Positions 1-10,834 of a stretch of 64,000 nt of DNA are shown piece by piece. Where the stretch lies: positions 2,027,501 to 2,091,500 of the forward strand of contig NC_057372.1 of the NCBI RefSeq assembly GCF_016906535.1, given 5' to 3'. The translations under genes and the position numbers were made by a program. The notes under the pieces were generated by a model. That model was not told the origin of the DNA, made no database searches, and saw only the letters and a list, made by a program, of their open reading frames with translations. The first letter of the stretch is position 1. Each line of letters starts with the position of its first letter. The DNA is from Rhizoctonia solani. Its lineage: Eukaryota; Basidiomycota; Agaricomycetes; Cantharellales; Ceratobasidiaceae.

Positions 1-159
1 TTCAGGCAATGGGCCATCGTCCCGAAGGTTATAGTACGAGCCGGATGGCTGGGGCGAGGGAGGTGCGTGCAGAGGCTGCGACTCCAAGTGGTAAGATGAG
101 CCTGCAGCTGAGTGCGCGTATGGAGACTGAGCTGGGTGCAAGGGGTCGTAGTGCGCCAT
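1..159 (-). CDS. 5' end of a possible chitin synthase (partial)
   Basis: The first 53 codons of a gene read leftward off the window edge. The start ATG (complement of 157-159) sits in a good context after a GCCACC-like stretch. The peptide starts MAHYDPLHP and is rich in Pro, Ser, His and Tyr, ending in YYNLRDDGPLPE. Such a disordered, Tyr/Pro-rich head is typical of fungal chitin synthases that precede the catalytic core, but the core lies outside the window. The family call is therefore a guess; the presence of a gene start is better supported. It is divergent from the aminotransferase gene at 1049. Confidence 0.35.
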   Translation of the reverse strand, partial: MAHYDPLHPAQSPYAHSAAGSSYHLESQPLHAPPSPQPSGSYYNLRDDGPLPE

Positions 160-1048
160 GGTGGCCGCTCAGTTGAAGTAAGTCGCGTCTGAAAAAGCGG
201 GGGAAAGTATTATTATCAGATGGTTGGTCGTGCTGAAAAAACCGCGTACCTGATTTGACACTCTTCGGCTCTGCTGTACGGCTGGTTGAAGATATAATTA
301 ATAAGAACAAAAAGAGGGGGCCAGTCGTTGGGCCAGAAAATGGCAAGAGAGCGAGCAGGTAAGGAGAGAAGAGGGAGGGAGAGTGAGTTGTAAAACAGCA
401 AGGTTGAACGAGCTCTTTGAACTAATTCTAAATTCCACGCTAGGACAAATACGGTCTTCTAACACAGCCATCTGCTTCCGCACCGACACCAAGGTTAGAT
501 CTGACACCATAAATGGCGGCCTCATCAACATATTGGCTAGCGTACCTATGATGTTCCTTGGCTAACCTTACTGCATATTTAAATTTTCTGTTCATTCTGA
601 AGCCACGTAGAAAACTTCAAGCTCTGGTCTCACGCATAGACCAGTATTGTCCGACAAGTCCCCCGACGTGGATTTGGCGATTTGGCGGCGGCTGACAGGT
701 TAACTCTTCTCCGCTTTACTGAAAGACATCAAACGCGGTTGTATGATCACGTGCTCGTGTTCCATCTATGCTCAGAACAACCAATCCGCTAGAGTTCACA
801 ATAGACATACTCGGGAAATGCCTCTACAATTGTTTCTCTGCTGGTACCTTGTTAATGATACGCCGCACACGTTCTTGAGGCTGAGCGGCTGAGCATCTGC
901 TCATGCCGAATCGAGCGAATACACGTGGTTCGGCCGAGATTACATATTAAACCCCTCACTCGTTTGATCCTGTCCACAAAGACGAATTATCCACAAACGA
1001 GTGTCACCATAGTCAAGTGCTGTTATCTAGGAAAGGAAACTCTTTGTG
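160..1048. other. Divergent intergenic region
   Basis: About 890 bp between two gene starts facing away from each other. It must hold both promoters. There is a pyrimidine/purine-rich stretch near 310-390 (5' leader of the left gene when read on the minus strand). I see no convincing exon, repeat or RNA gene. Confidence 0.4.
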
Positions 1049-2668
1049 ATGTCTCAAAACACCGCATACAAAGTGATTAGTGCCGTCAGGGCTACAAATT
1101 TGCCACCGTCAGTATCAGCGATCACCTATCATCCAAACCCGAAACTGAAAATTATGCGTCATGACTCGAATAGTATTCCTATGGTCACCAAATGGGGGTC
1201 TGAGTACAAGGACCCAGGTTCAAAACCTCTTATCAACCTTTCACAGGGATCACCCGGAGAACAACCGCACCCCTCGCTAATCGAACGGTTAAGCAAAGTT
1301 GTACAGAGTCCCGTCGCGCAGCAAGGTGATACCACCATCTCTGGAGGCTCGGATAGCGCCGCATATGGGAACGTGCGTGGGGATGTGGCCATGCGGATAG
1401 CCCTGGTTGGGGAGATGAAGTATGTGTACGGAGGAAAGGATAAACTCGATGTAGACGTTCAAGTTGAAGATATCGCCCTAACGGCAGGGTGCAATGCGGC
1501 GTTCATGGCCGCCGTGATGGTGGTTGCAGAGCGAGGAGACGAGGTTATACTGCCCGTGCCTTGGTGGGTTGTGGAATCAACCAGGGGTAGATGCCACTTA
1601 CATATTACTCTCTATTGAGTTCAGGTATTTCAATAATGAGTAAGTTCGTTGGTGCAAAATCCTCACGCCAGTATTTTCATTATGGAATTTAGGATGACAT
1701 TGCGTATACTTGGCATCGAACCCGTGGGACTTCCTGTATCTGCCGAGAGTGGATTCTTGCCTAGTGTCGAACAAGGCGAATCATTGATTAACCCTCGCAC
1801 AAAAGCCATCGTACTTGTTTCTCCAAACAACCCAGTAAGTCTCAGTATAGCGTTTCAGTCAATTGAACCCTATTTTGACTGAATTCACATAGTCAGGTAT
1901 TACATACCCCACATCGACTATAAGAGCTTTTGCAGATCTTGCGGTCAAACATAAAATCGCATTGATCATCGATGAGACCTACCGTGATTTCGTAACACCC
2001 GGGCCTCCGCACGATTTATTTACTCCAAAGGACAACTGGAGCTGGCGTTCTAATGTCATTCACCTGTTCTCGTTCTCCAAAAGCTATCGTGTTCCAGGAC
2101 ACAGGCTTGGCGCATTGGTGGCAGACAAGAGCGTAGTCGATGAAGTCAAAAAGGTTCTTGATTGTATACAAGTAAGTGCACACTACTTTCTTTTATTTAC
2201 ACCGGTAAAACGACCTATCGGGTGCCCTGTCAGATTTGCCCAGCGCGTGCACTGCAACTAGCACTCGCGCCTCTCCTGCCAAGTCTACGTCAAGATCTCG
2301 CTGAGCAGTCGGCCGAGTTTTCCAAGCGACATCAGGTGTTCCGTGACACGCTCAAGGGGTCTGAATGGGAGATTGGAGCATCTGGTGCCTATTTTGCGAT
2401 TCTCAAGCATCCGTTCAAGGGCGTATCCAATGTTGAGATTTCCAGACGACTAGCTTCCGAGTGTGGTGTTGTTGTGAGTTGTCATTTGCTAAAGCTATTC
2501 GGGTCTAAACTAGGTTGGTAGGTACTGCCTCTCACGGGATTCGTTCCTTCGAGTGATTCGTCGTGGGACAGCTGGTTGCGTGTGTCTGTTGCTAATGTAG
2601 GAGAGGAAATGATATACGAAGCAGCTACTCGAATACGCGATTCGGGCAAGGCGCTGGGGTACGAATAG
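1049..2668 (+). CDS. PLP-dependent class I/II aminotransferase
   Basis: A six-exon gene encoding about 445 residues, the usual length for fold-type I aminotransferases. Exons read 1049-1563, 1625-1639, 1693-1834, 1893-2171, 2234-2473 and 2522-2668, all with GT..AG introns of about 50-60 nt. The second exon is only 15 nt and supplies the WYFNNE segment that family members keep between ILPVPW and MTLRILGI. Visible family marks are PNNP-SGITYP (substrate/cofactor loop), LIIDETYRDF (Asp contacting the PLP ring nitrogen) and FSFSKSYRVPGHRLG, whose Lys is the expected Schiff-base residue. It transfers an amino group between an amino acid and a 2-oxoacid in the cytosol or mitochondrion; the substrate cannot be told from sequence. 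The frame is unbroken. The first ATG is 1049, after a GTG in the same frame. Confidence 0.88.
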
Positions 2669-3651
2669 CTAGGGAATCAATGAATGCACTACCGTCTTGG
2701 TAGGCTGCACAGCGTAAAGAAATGGTTTTAGAATCAGAGGGCAGAACGGCTCAGCTTCGAGTTGTGTCTGATCTACCTTGTTACAGTAAAGTCCCCATTG
2801 GCGGTACACTCCTGTATCTGGACATAACTCTGAATGTTGTTAGGCAATGGAAGGTGTTGATGATTGTCCATGTGGGCCACAATACACGACTGCGGTAATC
2901 CTTTGAGGATTGAGAGGGTCTCTATATACACCATCGACATCTTATGAATTTGAGTTTCGTAGACTTGGCACAGTAAACTATATTTATCAGAGAAAGAAAT
3001 TAAAGACTTGGAATTCAGAAAACATGTTAAAAGTAGGGGCGTGTGAATACGACAGCACCGGGCCATCAAGGGTAAGCTATTAGTATGGGAGTGGAAGGTA
3101 CACTGGACTGCCTATACATATCTATCTACTATCGGGGGGAGGCCAGAGCAACGGATTGAATCAGACAATGTCCTAGAATACGAGAGTAAGCCGTAATGGG
3201 TTCATCGACTAACATCTCTGATTATGGCATTCAGAAATGACTCGGGACCGGTCCGCCCGGTCGTTCGCGTCTCACGTGTATGAATTGTATAAATCCTTAC
3301 TTCTGACGATCACCGGCTGTCCGAGCACTGCTTCTCAACTTGCTGCGTATGTGCATAATTGGTCGCTCGTGCACAGCTCGTTTGCTGAAAAAATGAAACA
3401 CATCGCCCATCCGGTGCAAACGTTTCGGCACCACCCTCTTCGGCATAATTTGGGATGACGATACTCACGCTTGTCTCCACACCCTTTCGTTATCGTCATT
3501 GGCTAGCGCTCGTGTATTACGAGATTCGGTGCTGATTAAGCGATTGTACCTAATGGTACTTGATTGACGCTGATCAAAATATAAACAAGGCTCATTTCTT
3601 TAGACCATATCACTCCCCCACACCGTTCCTCTCCCGACTGTACCTATACGA
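2669..3651. other. Intergenic, no gene seen
   Basis: Nearly 1 kb between two plus-strand genes. Only short, non-conserved open frames occur on either strand. The last 100 bp (AT-rich, ATATAAACAA near 3580, then a CT-rich leader) look like the promoter and leader of the next gene. Confidence 0.4.
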
Positions 3652-4642
3652 ATGAACAGCCGATACTCTTACCAGAGTGCGCCTTATGGGCAACAACAAC
3701 AACAGCAATTTCAACCTGGCCGCCAGCCCACGATGAGACCTGCGGGAGGCCCTGCTGGGTTTGTCGGCGCAGGACCCAATCCCCGGCCCCCTCAAGGAGC
3801 AGACCCTCAGTACGTGCTAATCAACACATATTTCTAGCCGAACTTGGCTCATCGCATATCCCTCGCAGACTCTGGAACTGGTTCATAACCGTCGATGAAG
3901 ATAGGTCTGGCCAGATCACCGCCACCGAACTGCAGAGGGCGCTTGTGAACGGAAACTGGAGTCCATTCGACCTGGACACGACCAAGATGCTCATGGGAAT
4001 CTTTGTGAGTCGTATAGAATTGCCCCCCTTGCCCTGCGTTAGTTCCGGAGTGAGCTGACTGCTTTCGGTTGGCTCAGGACGTGGACCACAGTGGATCGAT
4101 AAGTTTCAACGAATTTGCTGGATTATGGAAATACATTGCTGACTGGCAAAAGTAAGTCCAATATGCCGGCACCATGATGTAAACTTTAGGAATCTGACGG
4201 ATGCTTGGTGTCTTGTAGCGTCTTCCGCCATTTCGACTCTGACAACTCTGGCACGATCGAGGGACATGAGCTGGCCAATGCTCTGCGCCAATTTGGTTAC
4301 AATCTTTCGCCTCAATTAATTAGTCTCATCGCCACCAAATACTGTAAGTTGTATTAATGGGCGGTATTGCATTTTATCTAACGGTTATCCAACGCAGCCG
4401 CTCTGCCTGTGTCCACAGCCCCAGGCGCCCCGCCCCCAGGCATCTCGTTTGACCGCTTTGTCCGAGCATGTGTGGCGATAAAGACCCTCACCGAGGCTTT
4501 CCAGCGCCTCGACACTGATCGGGATGGATGGATTCAGATCAATTACGACACCTTCCTTTCGGTGAGTTGAACCTTTTTAGGCCACAAACAACAAAACTAA
4601 TGGGTCCATTAATAAAATTAGACAATGTTGAGCGCACCATGA
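3652..4642 (+). CDS. Penta-EF-hand (peflin/ALG-2-type) calcium-binding protein
   Basis: Six exons: 3652-3809, 3869-4004, 4078-4151, 4219-4343, 4398-4561 and 4622-4642. The product is about 225 residues. It has a Gln/Pro/Gly-rich N-terminal tail (residues 1-50) followed by repeated EF hands: DEDRSGQITATEL, DVDHSGSISFNEF, DSDNSGTIEGHEL and DTDRDGWIQINYDTF. This layout, a low-complexity tail plus penta-EF-hand core, is that of peflin/ALG-2/PDCD6 proteins, which link Ca2+ to membrane trafficking and ESCRT-associated repair. The last exon is tiny and codes only for the C-terminal TMLSAP. The frame is intact. Confidence 0.88.
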
Positions 4643-4835
4643 CACGATATGCCACGATGATTGAAACGACTTAAACTTTTGTCCCATTATTTAAATTGAA
4701 TTCTCTACTCTTTTGATAGTGATGTACTATGTTAGTAGTTTACCATATTCAGTCACCTTGTATTCGTCGCCCAAATATCTTCTGGTTTAGAGAGTGTACT
4801 GGATCTTTGCGAACTGAACCGCCAGCTGAGCAATG

Positions 4836-6048
4836 TTATAGTTTGGATCTTCCTTCAGACTGCGGGTTCGGGACTTTATTTTCACTGCCTAGCAGTTCAA
4901 TGCCCAGGAGTTGTTGAAGTTCCTGGACGGCTTTGCGGGATCCTCCGATAGGAACGTCTAGGTAATGGAAGAAGTAACAATGAAGGATGAGTTGACGGGA
5001 AGACGGTCACACTCACGTATCGTCTTCATCCCCAATGCCTGAGCGGTTTTCAAGTTTCTAAATACGAAAAGGTTCAACTCGGCTCCAAACAGATGGATGT
5101 GACATACAGGCCCAAGTCATCCAGGAACACGACTTCTTCGGGGTTGACGCCGTTCACTTTACACGCATACTGGTAAATACCAGGCTCGGGCTTCCTGTTC
5201 ACACCGAGTCAATACGAGCCAAATATCGCAATCGCCAGGTTAAACTGTATCGGCCTACCTTGACCCAACGACGCTACTATCAACAAAATCGTCAAACAGA
5301 GCTCGAATCTTTGGTCCGCCTGGACCCCCGGTGCTCTCTCCCCAACCCAAGAACTCAAGCTCGGCTTCTGGAGAGAACTTGTGTGCTCCTTGTTTTGAAG
5401 GAGGAGTATCCCGAATGCGCTCGTATTGAGCTGAATAGTTGTTTGTCAAAGCAACAATTTTAAACTGCTTAGTTTCTCGAAGCTTGTGTATTGCACCCAG
5501 GATGTAAGGGTCAAACTCAGTGGACCTCATCATTCTTCCAAATAGCTAACGACGTCAGACCTGGATTAGTGATTCAGTCTGACAAGCTTCGAAGGTGCTT
5601 GCCTCTCTTCCATCTACTTTCACAGATTCTGGAAGTGTTGGTGCATCTAGACCGAGATCAAGTAGCCGACCCTTGAACTGACGAGGAATATGACTCTCAC
5701 CTACATTTTTAGACTGGCACCACTCGCGATAGTATTGATTTCCCAATCCAGTATCGCTCAGTTCTTGTCCGAACAAAGTGTAGAAAGGGTATAGCTCAAG
5801 TTCGCCCCTTTCGAAACGTTGCCATGCGCCTCCTTTTCCTGAATTTGGCCCAGGTGAGTGAGAACCCACTCGACAAACGAGGACGGCTATGACTTGCCTC
5901 GTCTAGTGATGATGACGTTTATCCAGTCTTTTGGGAGTCCCTTTTCGCGTTCGTATGCGTGTATGGCTATCAAAGGCGATTTAATCACCACTCCACCAAT
6001 GTCGAAGAAGACAGCTTTGATAGGTGAAGTAGCCTTTGTGGTGCTCAT
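4836..6048 (-). CDS. HAD-superfamily hydrolase
   Basis: Reads leftward from the ATG at 6048. The N-terminus AVFFDIGGVV carries the HAD motif I position (DIGG; the first Asp is the nucleophile). The cap region contains GAWQRFERGELELYPFY. Motif II is VALTNNYS, and the downstream KPEPGIYQYACK and EVVFLDDLG segments are motifs III and IV. The family (ACAD10 / epoxide hydrolase N-domain-like phosphatases) is common in fungi; the substrate is unknown. Intron 1 appears to use a GC donor (GAG|gcaagt), which keeps the frame and joins ITRRG to KGGAWQRF. A run of small exons follows between about 4970 and 5260. The stop is the complement of 4836-4838. Confidence 0.8.
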
Positions 6049-7228
6049 AATGGCTCGCGATCGGTAGTCTCAGGTCAGAGTAATGATATGATATCTTAGT
6101 GAGATTCAGCAAGATATAGCCGCAATTTCCGAAGTCTATGGGTAGTAGTCAATTGCAGAGCGTTTCTGAGTTAGTGCGCGGTGGCAGGCGGATGGATGTT
6201 GCCGGGTGAAAGTTAGCCGGTGAACCCGATTTGGTTCGATACATATAGTATTAAATACGAGTAAATTTAAATAATCATACTTGATCAACGCGCGATCATC
6301 AGCAGGAAAACGAAATACCACTTTGTATTGCTCTTTGCCTCCATATTTTTCGAGACTACTCAACAACGTCGTTTCCCACCTAGCTCGTCGCTATTGTGCT
6401 TGTACCTTGCCAAAGATTCCTGTCTTTAATCAGTACTACTCCGACTCAACAGAACTTCGCCGCAAGCGTCGGTCTGAATATGGTACCTGGTCCTCTCTTG
6501 TGGATTAATTCACCTCCCAGACATACTGCTACAGCTAATCAAGCTTCTAAAGGCATTAAAACGCTCTCATACTTGTCTCCGCATCTGGCAGCTCCAGCTA
6601 AGCGGCCCGGGGACGAACTTGAAAACAGTACTCCGCTCCTCGTGTGCTTGGAAGCTCCCCGGATGGCTGTATTGTTATTGAGCCAATTGGGTTGATCCCC
6701 GTAGAGGTATACTTAGCGGGGGAAAGCATAAGCACCTATACGCCATGTTTATTGTTGAGATCAAGTGCAGCCTCAAACGAATGGGAGATACAAATCGACT
6801 TTCTATTGAGATCATCCGATGGACTCGTTGTTACTGTATGGTATGTCGGTAGCACACGTAATGATTTATATTATTGATCGAATAATACTATTTTAAGTGG
6901 ATTTAGACTCTCGTCAGGCTGTACGGCCTACCGATTTAGTAAGGCTAACTTGCGAGAGGCCGCGTTTTGACCAAAACCAGCATACACGCGGACAAGGTTA
7001 CGTCTGCATGCAGCGGTAACTCTTTCGTTTCATCGGGACTCCTGGTTGGCCGGCGGCGGACGACTGGCTGAAAGCGCTCTCTTTGTTACCCAAATACCAC
7101 GAGTAATTAATTGGAGGGATACCGTATACTTACTGTCAGGCAGATACAATGACTAGCCAAGGGCGTGAATCAACGCCCAAGGAGTGTATATAAGAAGTCC
7201 CAAGACAGTTTTTCCCCACTGGCTTACC
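6049..7228. other. Intergenic, no convincing gene
   Basis: An AT-rich block of about 1.2 kb. Open frames at 6281-6508, 6396-6695 and 6644-6877 overlap in three different frames and show no motif I recognise, so I do not call a gene. The stretch from 7100 to 7228 (TATATAAGAAG at about 7187) looks like a core promoter for the next locus. Confidence 0.35.
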
Positions 7229-7860
7229 ATGGCTCTCTCACAGGAATCATCGCATCACCGGTCCAGCTCTAATATAACCTCAATTCGTACCAATAGCGAT
7301 CTTCCACCTTTTCGGTCCTTTCCTGCTGCCCAAGACGGTTGCTTGTCCAATCCAGCTACTGGAAGGAGGCCATCCCCAAAGGGGTCGGATATAAATTATG
7401 GAACCCAGCGCCACCAAGCCACAGATAATGGGAGTATACATAACTTAATTCATTCCAGCTCGGCATGCGGAGAGCGGCAGCGTGTAGCTTGTTTGCCCGA
7501 GTTCACACCCTTCCCGTCAGCGCCACCAAGTCATCGCTATGCACCCCCAGAAGGACTCAGGGCTGTACAGCCACAGCCAATTCCTCTACCTGAATATGCC
7601 ATCCAGACAAACGTTAGTTGTCCGCCAGTCTCTCCCCTTGATGCTATCCAATATCCAAGGCAAGTTTTAAAATCACAAAAAGAGGGTGGTCATGTCGATC
7701 TCATGATATTTATAGTGAGATTTTGCCCGTTCGGTCATGCAATTCGTGCCTATCCCCGGCCCTATTGACGCCACGGTGGCCTTATGTGTGCGAATATTGC
7801 GACTCTAAGTCTGCGCAAACTCACGACCCAAAGAACACTCAAGGACTCATCATTTGAGTA
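7229..7860 (+). pseudogene. Decayed C2H2 zinc-finger protein gene
   Basis: An open frame from ATG 7229 to 7768 encodes a Ser/Pro-rich, disordered 179-residue stretch typical of the N-terminal part of fungal zinc-finger regulators. Its end reads FCPFGHAIRAYPRP, which resembles the first half of a C2H2 finger but lacks its second Cys. After the stop, another frame (about 7767-7857) reads WPYVCEYCDSKSAQTHD, a good match to the CxxC half of a second finger (RPYVCxYC...AQTHD), followed by a stop where the His-x3-4-His should be. Two half-fingers in different frames with missing ligands suggest a dead or truncated regulator. It may still make a short protein. TATATAAG lies 40 bp upstream of the ATG. 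Confidence 0.4.
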
Positions 7861-8450
7861 ATTATACCCGGTAGTTAATGTGTACACCGGAGCACCGGAA
7901 GTGCATTAGCAGTAACACATTGAGATGAAATATATCCACCCCTATATGACCTTTCTGTGCGTTCAAGTTTCTTGATTATGTACTTTTTGATTTGTTCACA
8001 AAATACGTACATTTGTCTCATTCCCTCTCCTCTGTGTGCCCAATTGTCTTTTCAAGGCAGTGAATTCCCTCTATACTTTCACTGTTTTCATTCTTAATGT
8101 CAATCTAGTGATCTATGGCTCGCAAATCACCAGCGCCCCCGCTTTCTCTTAAGCATGCATACATTTGCCAAGTGCAGACCATAGGAAAGGATAAGTATCT
8201 GACATGCGCCTTTATATTGGTGTAATCCTGTCGCCATCGGGTTGTTGCCAAACCTTTTTCGGTCTTCGCACGCACTAGAAGGATTCAACTAGTTTCACTG
8301 CCGAGGATTTGCCCACCTTTGCTTTTATTTTTACTTTTCACGTGTTTGACAGTACGACATCCTGAATAGTCAGGCTAAGTGCGAAGGAGCCCTTTGGAAC
8401 ACAAAATAACAACGCTCTGATATCTACATAAAGACAACTTATTCTGCTTA
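7861..8450. other. Intergenic, AT-rich
   Basis: About 590 bp between the zinc-finger remnant and the 3' end of the GST gene. CT- and T-rich tracts near 7960-8110 and 8320-8350. No coding or RNA gene signal seen. Confidence 0.35.
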
Positions 8451-9342
8451 TCAATTCACCTGGGAAGACATATTTTCAATCTTTTGGATCCCCTCCCAGT
8501 GCCTTTTCCACCTCCCTCCCTGCCATTCAAATATTTTCTTCAGGTAAGACGAATCCTCTCCCTCTATACTTTTGACCCAGTGAATCAGGCCCCCAAGCGC
8601 AAAATCGATGAAGGAAACAGTGTGTCCCGTGATAAACGGTCCAGCATCCTTGGTTCCGTCATTGAGCTCTGCAGATTTACTAAGGGAAGAAAACTTTTCC
8701 TCCGCCTCGGCCCATTTCTGGGAAATCACATCATCCGGGTATGGTTCAAGCATATGCCCTCTTGTGCGCTTCAGATACTCGACTGATCGAGCATCAAAGA
8801 GGTGAAGCATCCGTGGCATAATGGTCAACCTTATATTAGAAACGGTGGCCGGGTAATATTGTGTTGTAAGTATATGCTGAAGAGAGCGAGTCCCGGGCGC
8901 AAAAATTGCAGGATACGTAGGAGTGGGATATTTATCATCTAGGTATACTGCAATTTCGAACGAGTCTGCAACATAGGTTGGTTTACCGTCTGGATGACTT
9001 GATGGATCCGCAATCACTACCAGACCCAATCAAGATAAATTCATTCCTGTCAATTAGTAGAATAAGTGTTCACCTGGTAGTGTATAGTAGGGAAAAGTGT
9101 TTGATACTGGGGCTACGCCTAATGCCTTCATCTTGGGTTCGATATCGGGGTATGCAACATACTCAATACGATATGGTAGCCCCTTGTAATTCAGAGATAA
9201 CCTGCGTGACCAGTTGTTGTGTTGATAACGTGCACTGTGATAGAGAAATATACCTTGTTCTATATGGATTTGGAGACCATGAAGCACCGTTGACGTTGGG
9301 AATATCATAAAGGATGATTGGATTCTCTTTGGTAGCGGCCAT
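8451..9342 (-). CDS. Glutathione S-transferase, etherase (GTE/LigE-like) type
   Basis: Reads leftward from ATG 9342 (MAATKENPIILYDIP). The thioredoxin-like N-domain has WSPNPYRTRLSLNYKGLPY and YVAYPDIEPKMKALG. A WSPN-x-R-x-RL-x-LNYKGLPY core followed by YPDIE is characteristic of the fungal etherase-related GST class. The helical C-domain runs through DSFEIAVYLDDKYP (the E/S pair that binds the glutathione gamma-glutamyl group) to a C-terminal W-rich helix ending SSQVN. Two short introns: one splits NPYRTR|LSLNYK near 9200-9252, the other lies near 9030-9075. The enzyme conjugates glutathione to hydrophobic or aromatic compounds in the cytosol; in white-rot relatives the class is linked to wood-extractive detoxification. 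Frame intact. Confidence 0.85.
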
Positions 9343-10834
9343 AATGGCGGGAACTTTAGGGGCCGTTGATCTAAGTACACTGATCCGGAGTATTTATAGC
9401 AGCATCAAACCACGGATATCCGGCAGATTTGATAGGAAGGGACTGACTGATCATTCTCAACCACCCACGCAGACTCTTCAGATGACGGAGAAATCAGACC
9501 GTTTGACAAAGCCTTATCCACTCTGCAATGAGATCATAGTGCTGATGACTCAAACCTGTCCTCTATGATCCGGCCGGGAGAACTGGAATGTTCTGCTATC
9601 ATCAACTATGGGTAGTCCAGATGCCAGCAGGTGCTCCGTAGTGAGTTGTTCTGAAAGTTGGGCATCTTTCTGAAGTTCCGTGATCAATATAATGAGAGTT
9701 TATTGTTTCATAGCCGTTGTATAGTAGATGTCAACTGTGCGAGGCGCCAGGATAGAGCTATAGATAGATTAAGTTGCGTGCAATATAATCAAATATATGC
9801 ATGGTGTAGAAGCTAAAGACAAGGCACCAGCCTTCAGAGGCAAATGAATGCAACATTGCGCAGCTTTACTATGGTAACATGCTTGACCGGCCTGTCGCCA
9901 GGAGCAGTCGCTATTTTGATTAATGATACGACATAACAGGATATTTGAACTGGGTAGAGCATCTGAACGCAAAAGTCTGCAGTTATGCGCCGTCTTTGGC
10001 GACAAATGCCTATCCCAAATTGATCTCGATGGTGATACCGCACGGTGAACCCCAAGAGTACAAAAAATCCGCATAAGGTTCAGATTTTCCAGACATCCGC
10101 ACTTTTGGGGTCGACAGTGGCGATCAGGTTCCTCATTAATAGTTATCCCAGCGGCTGATGAATTTGCGATCGTACTGGCATCTGAATAACAAACGGGAAT
10201 TGGAGTGAATCTACTGTAAACAACGCTCTGAATCTGTTTTGGATTGCATATTCGCAGCTAAGTGGTTCACAATGAGTCATTTTCTGCCCTTGGGTGCTCG
10301 CTCAAGCTCGTCCGATAGTGCATGTATCTGCTGTAACGAAGAACCTCATTGATCACTGAAGTACATAATACAACGCCATACACAAGAAGCCCGTGCACCG
10401 CCGGGCAAAGAGTTCCTGATAATTACGGTGTGAATCATCCCCACTAAAGTAGCTCTTTGGGCCCTGGTGACTCTCAACGATGGGAACGCAATCGTCACTA
10501 ATTTAATCAGTGCTTGCCGCGGTATGTCTAGTATCAGTTAGAAGACGTGTCTTCTGCCGCCGGGAACATAACAACATATATTGATCGAATCCCCGAAAGG
10601 AAACTAAAAGTTGCGCTTGAGGGTGATCCAAGGAGACACGGGGTATTCTAAGGTTCGTGTACGGCAGTAGATAGACAAGCTTCAGATCCTACTCAGTTGA
10701 AATCGACGGGAAATTCCGGACGTAACAAACAGGAACGCAGTCGTGGACAACCACGAAACACTATTAAAAAGAGCGGGTCGATGCTTCGAGCTGCTCAGCT
10801 AGCACAAAAAGCGACACACCTTACTCTTTGATCT
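9343..10834. other. Intergenic, possible remnant of a minus-strand exon
   Basis: About 1.5 kb without a clear gene. On the minus strand, 9550-9700 is open and reads like coding sequence (ITELQKDAQLSEQL then SGLPIVDDSR, stop at 9550), but no upstream exon could be joined to it. Elsewhere open frames are short and featureless. The last 100 bp before 10835 should hold the promoter of the membrane-protein gene. Confidence 0.3.

Noticed and set aside
6281..6877. Overlapping open frames between the HAD gene and the zinc-finger relic
   Set aside because: Three frames overlap without introns, conserved motifs or composition bias; most likely chance.
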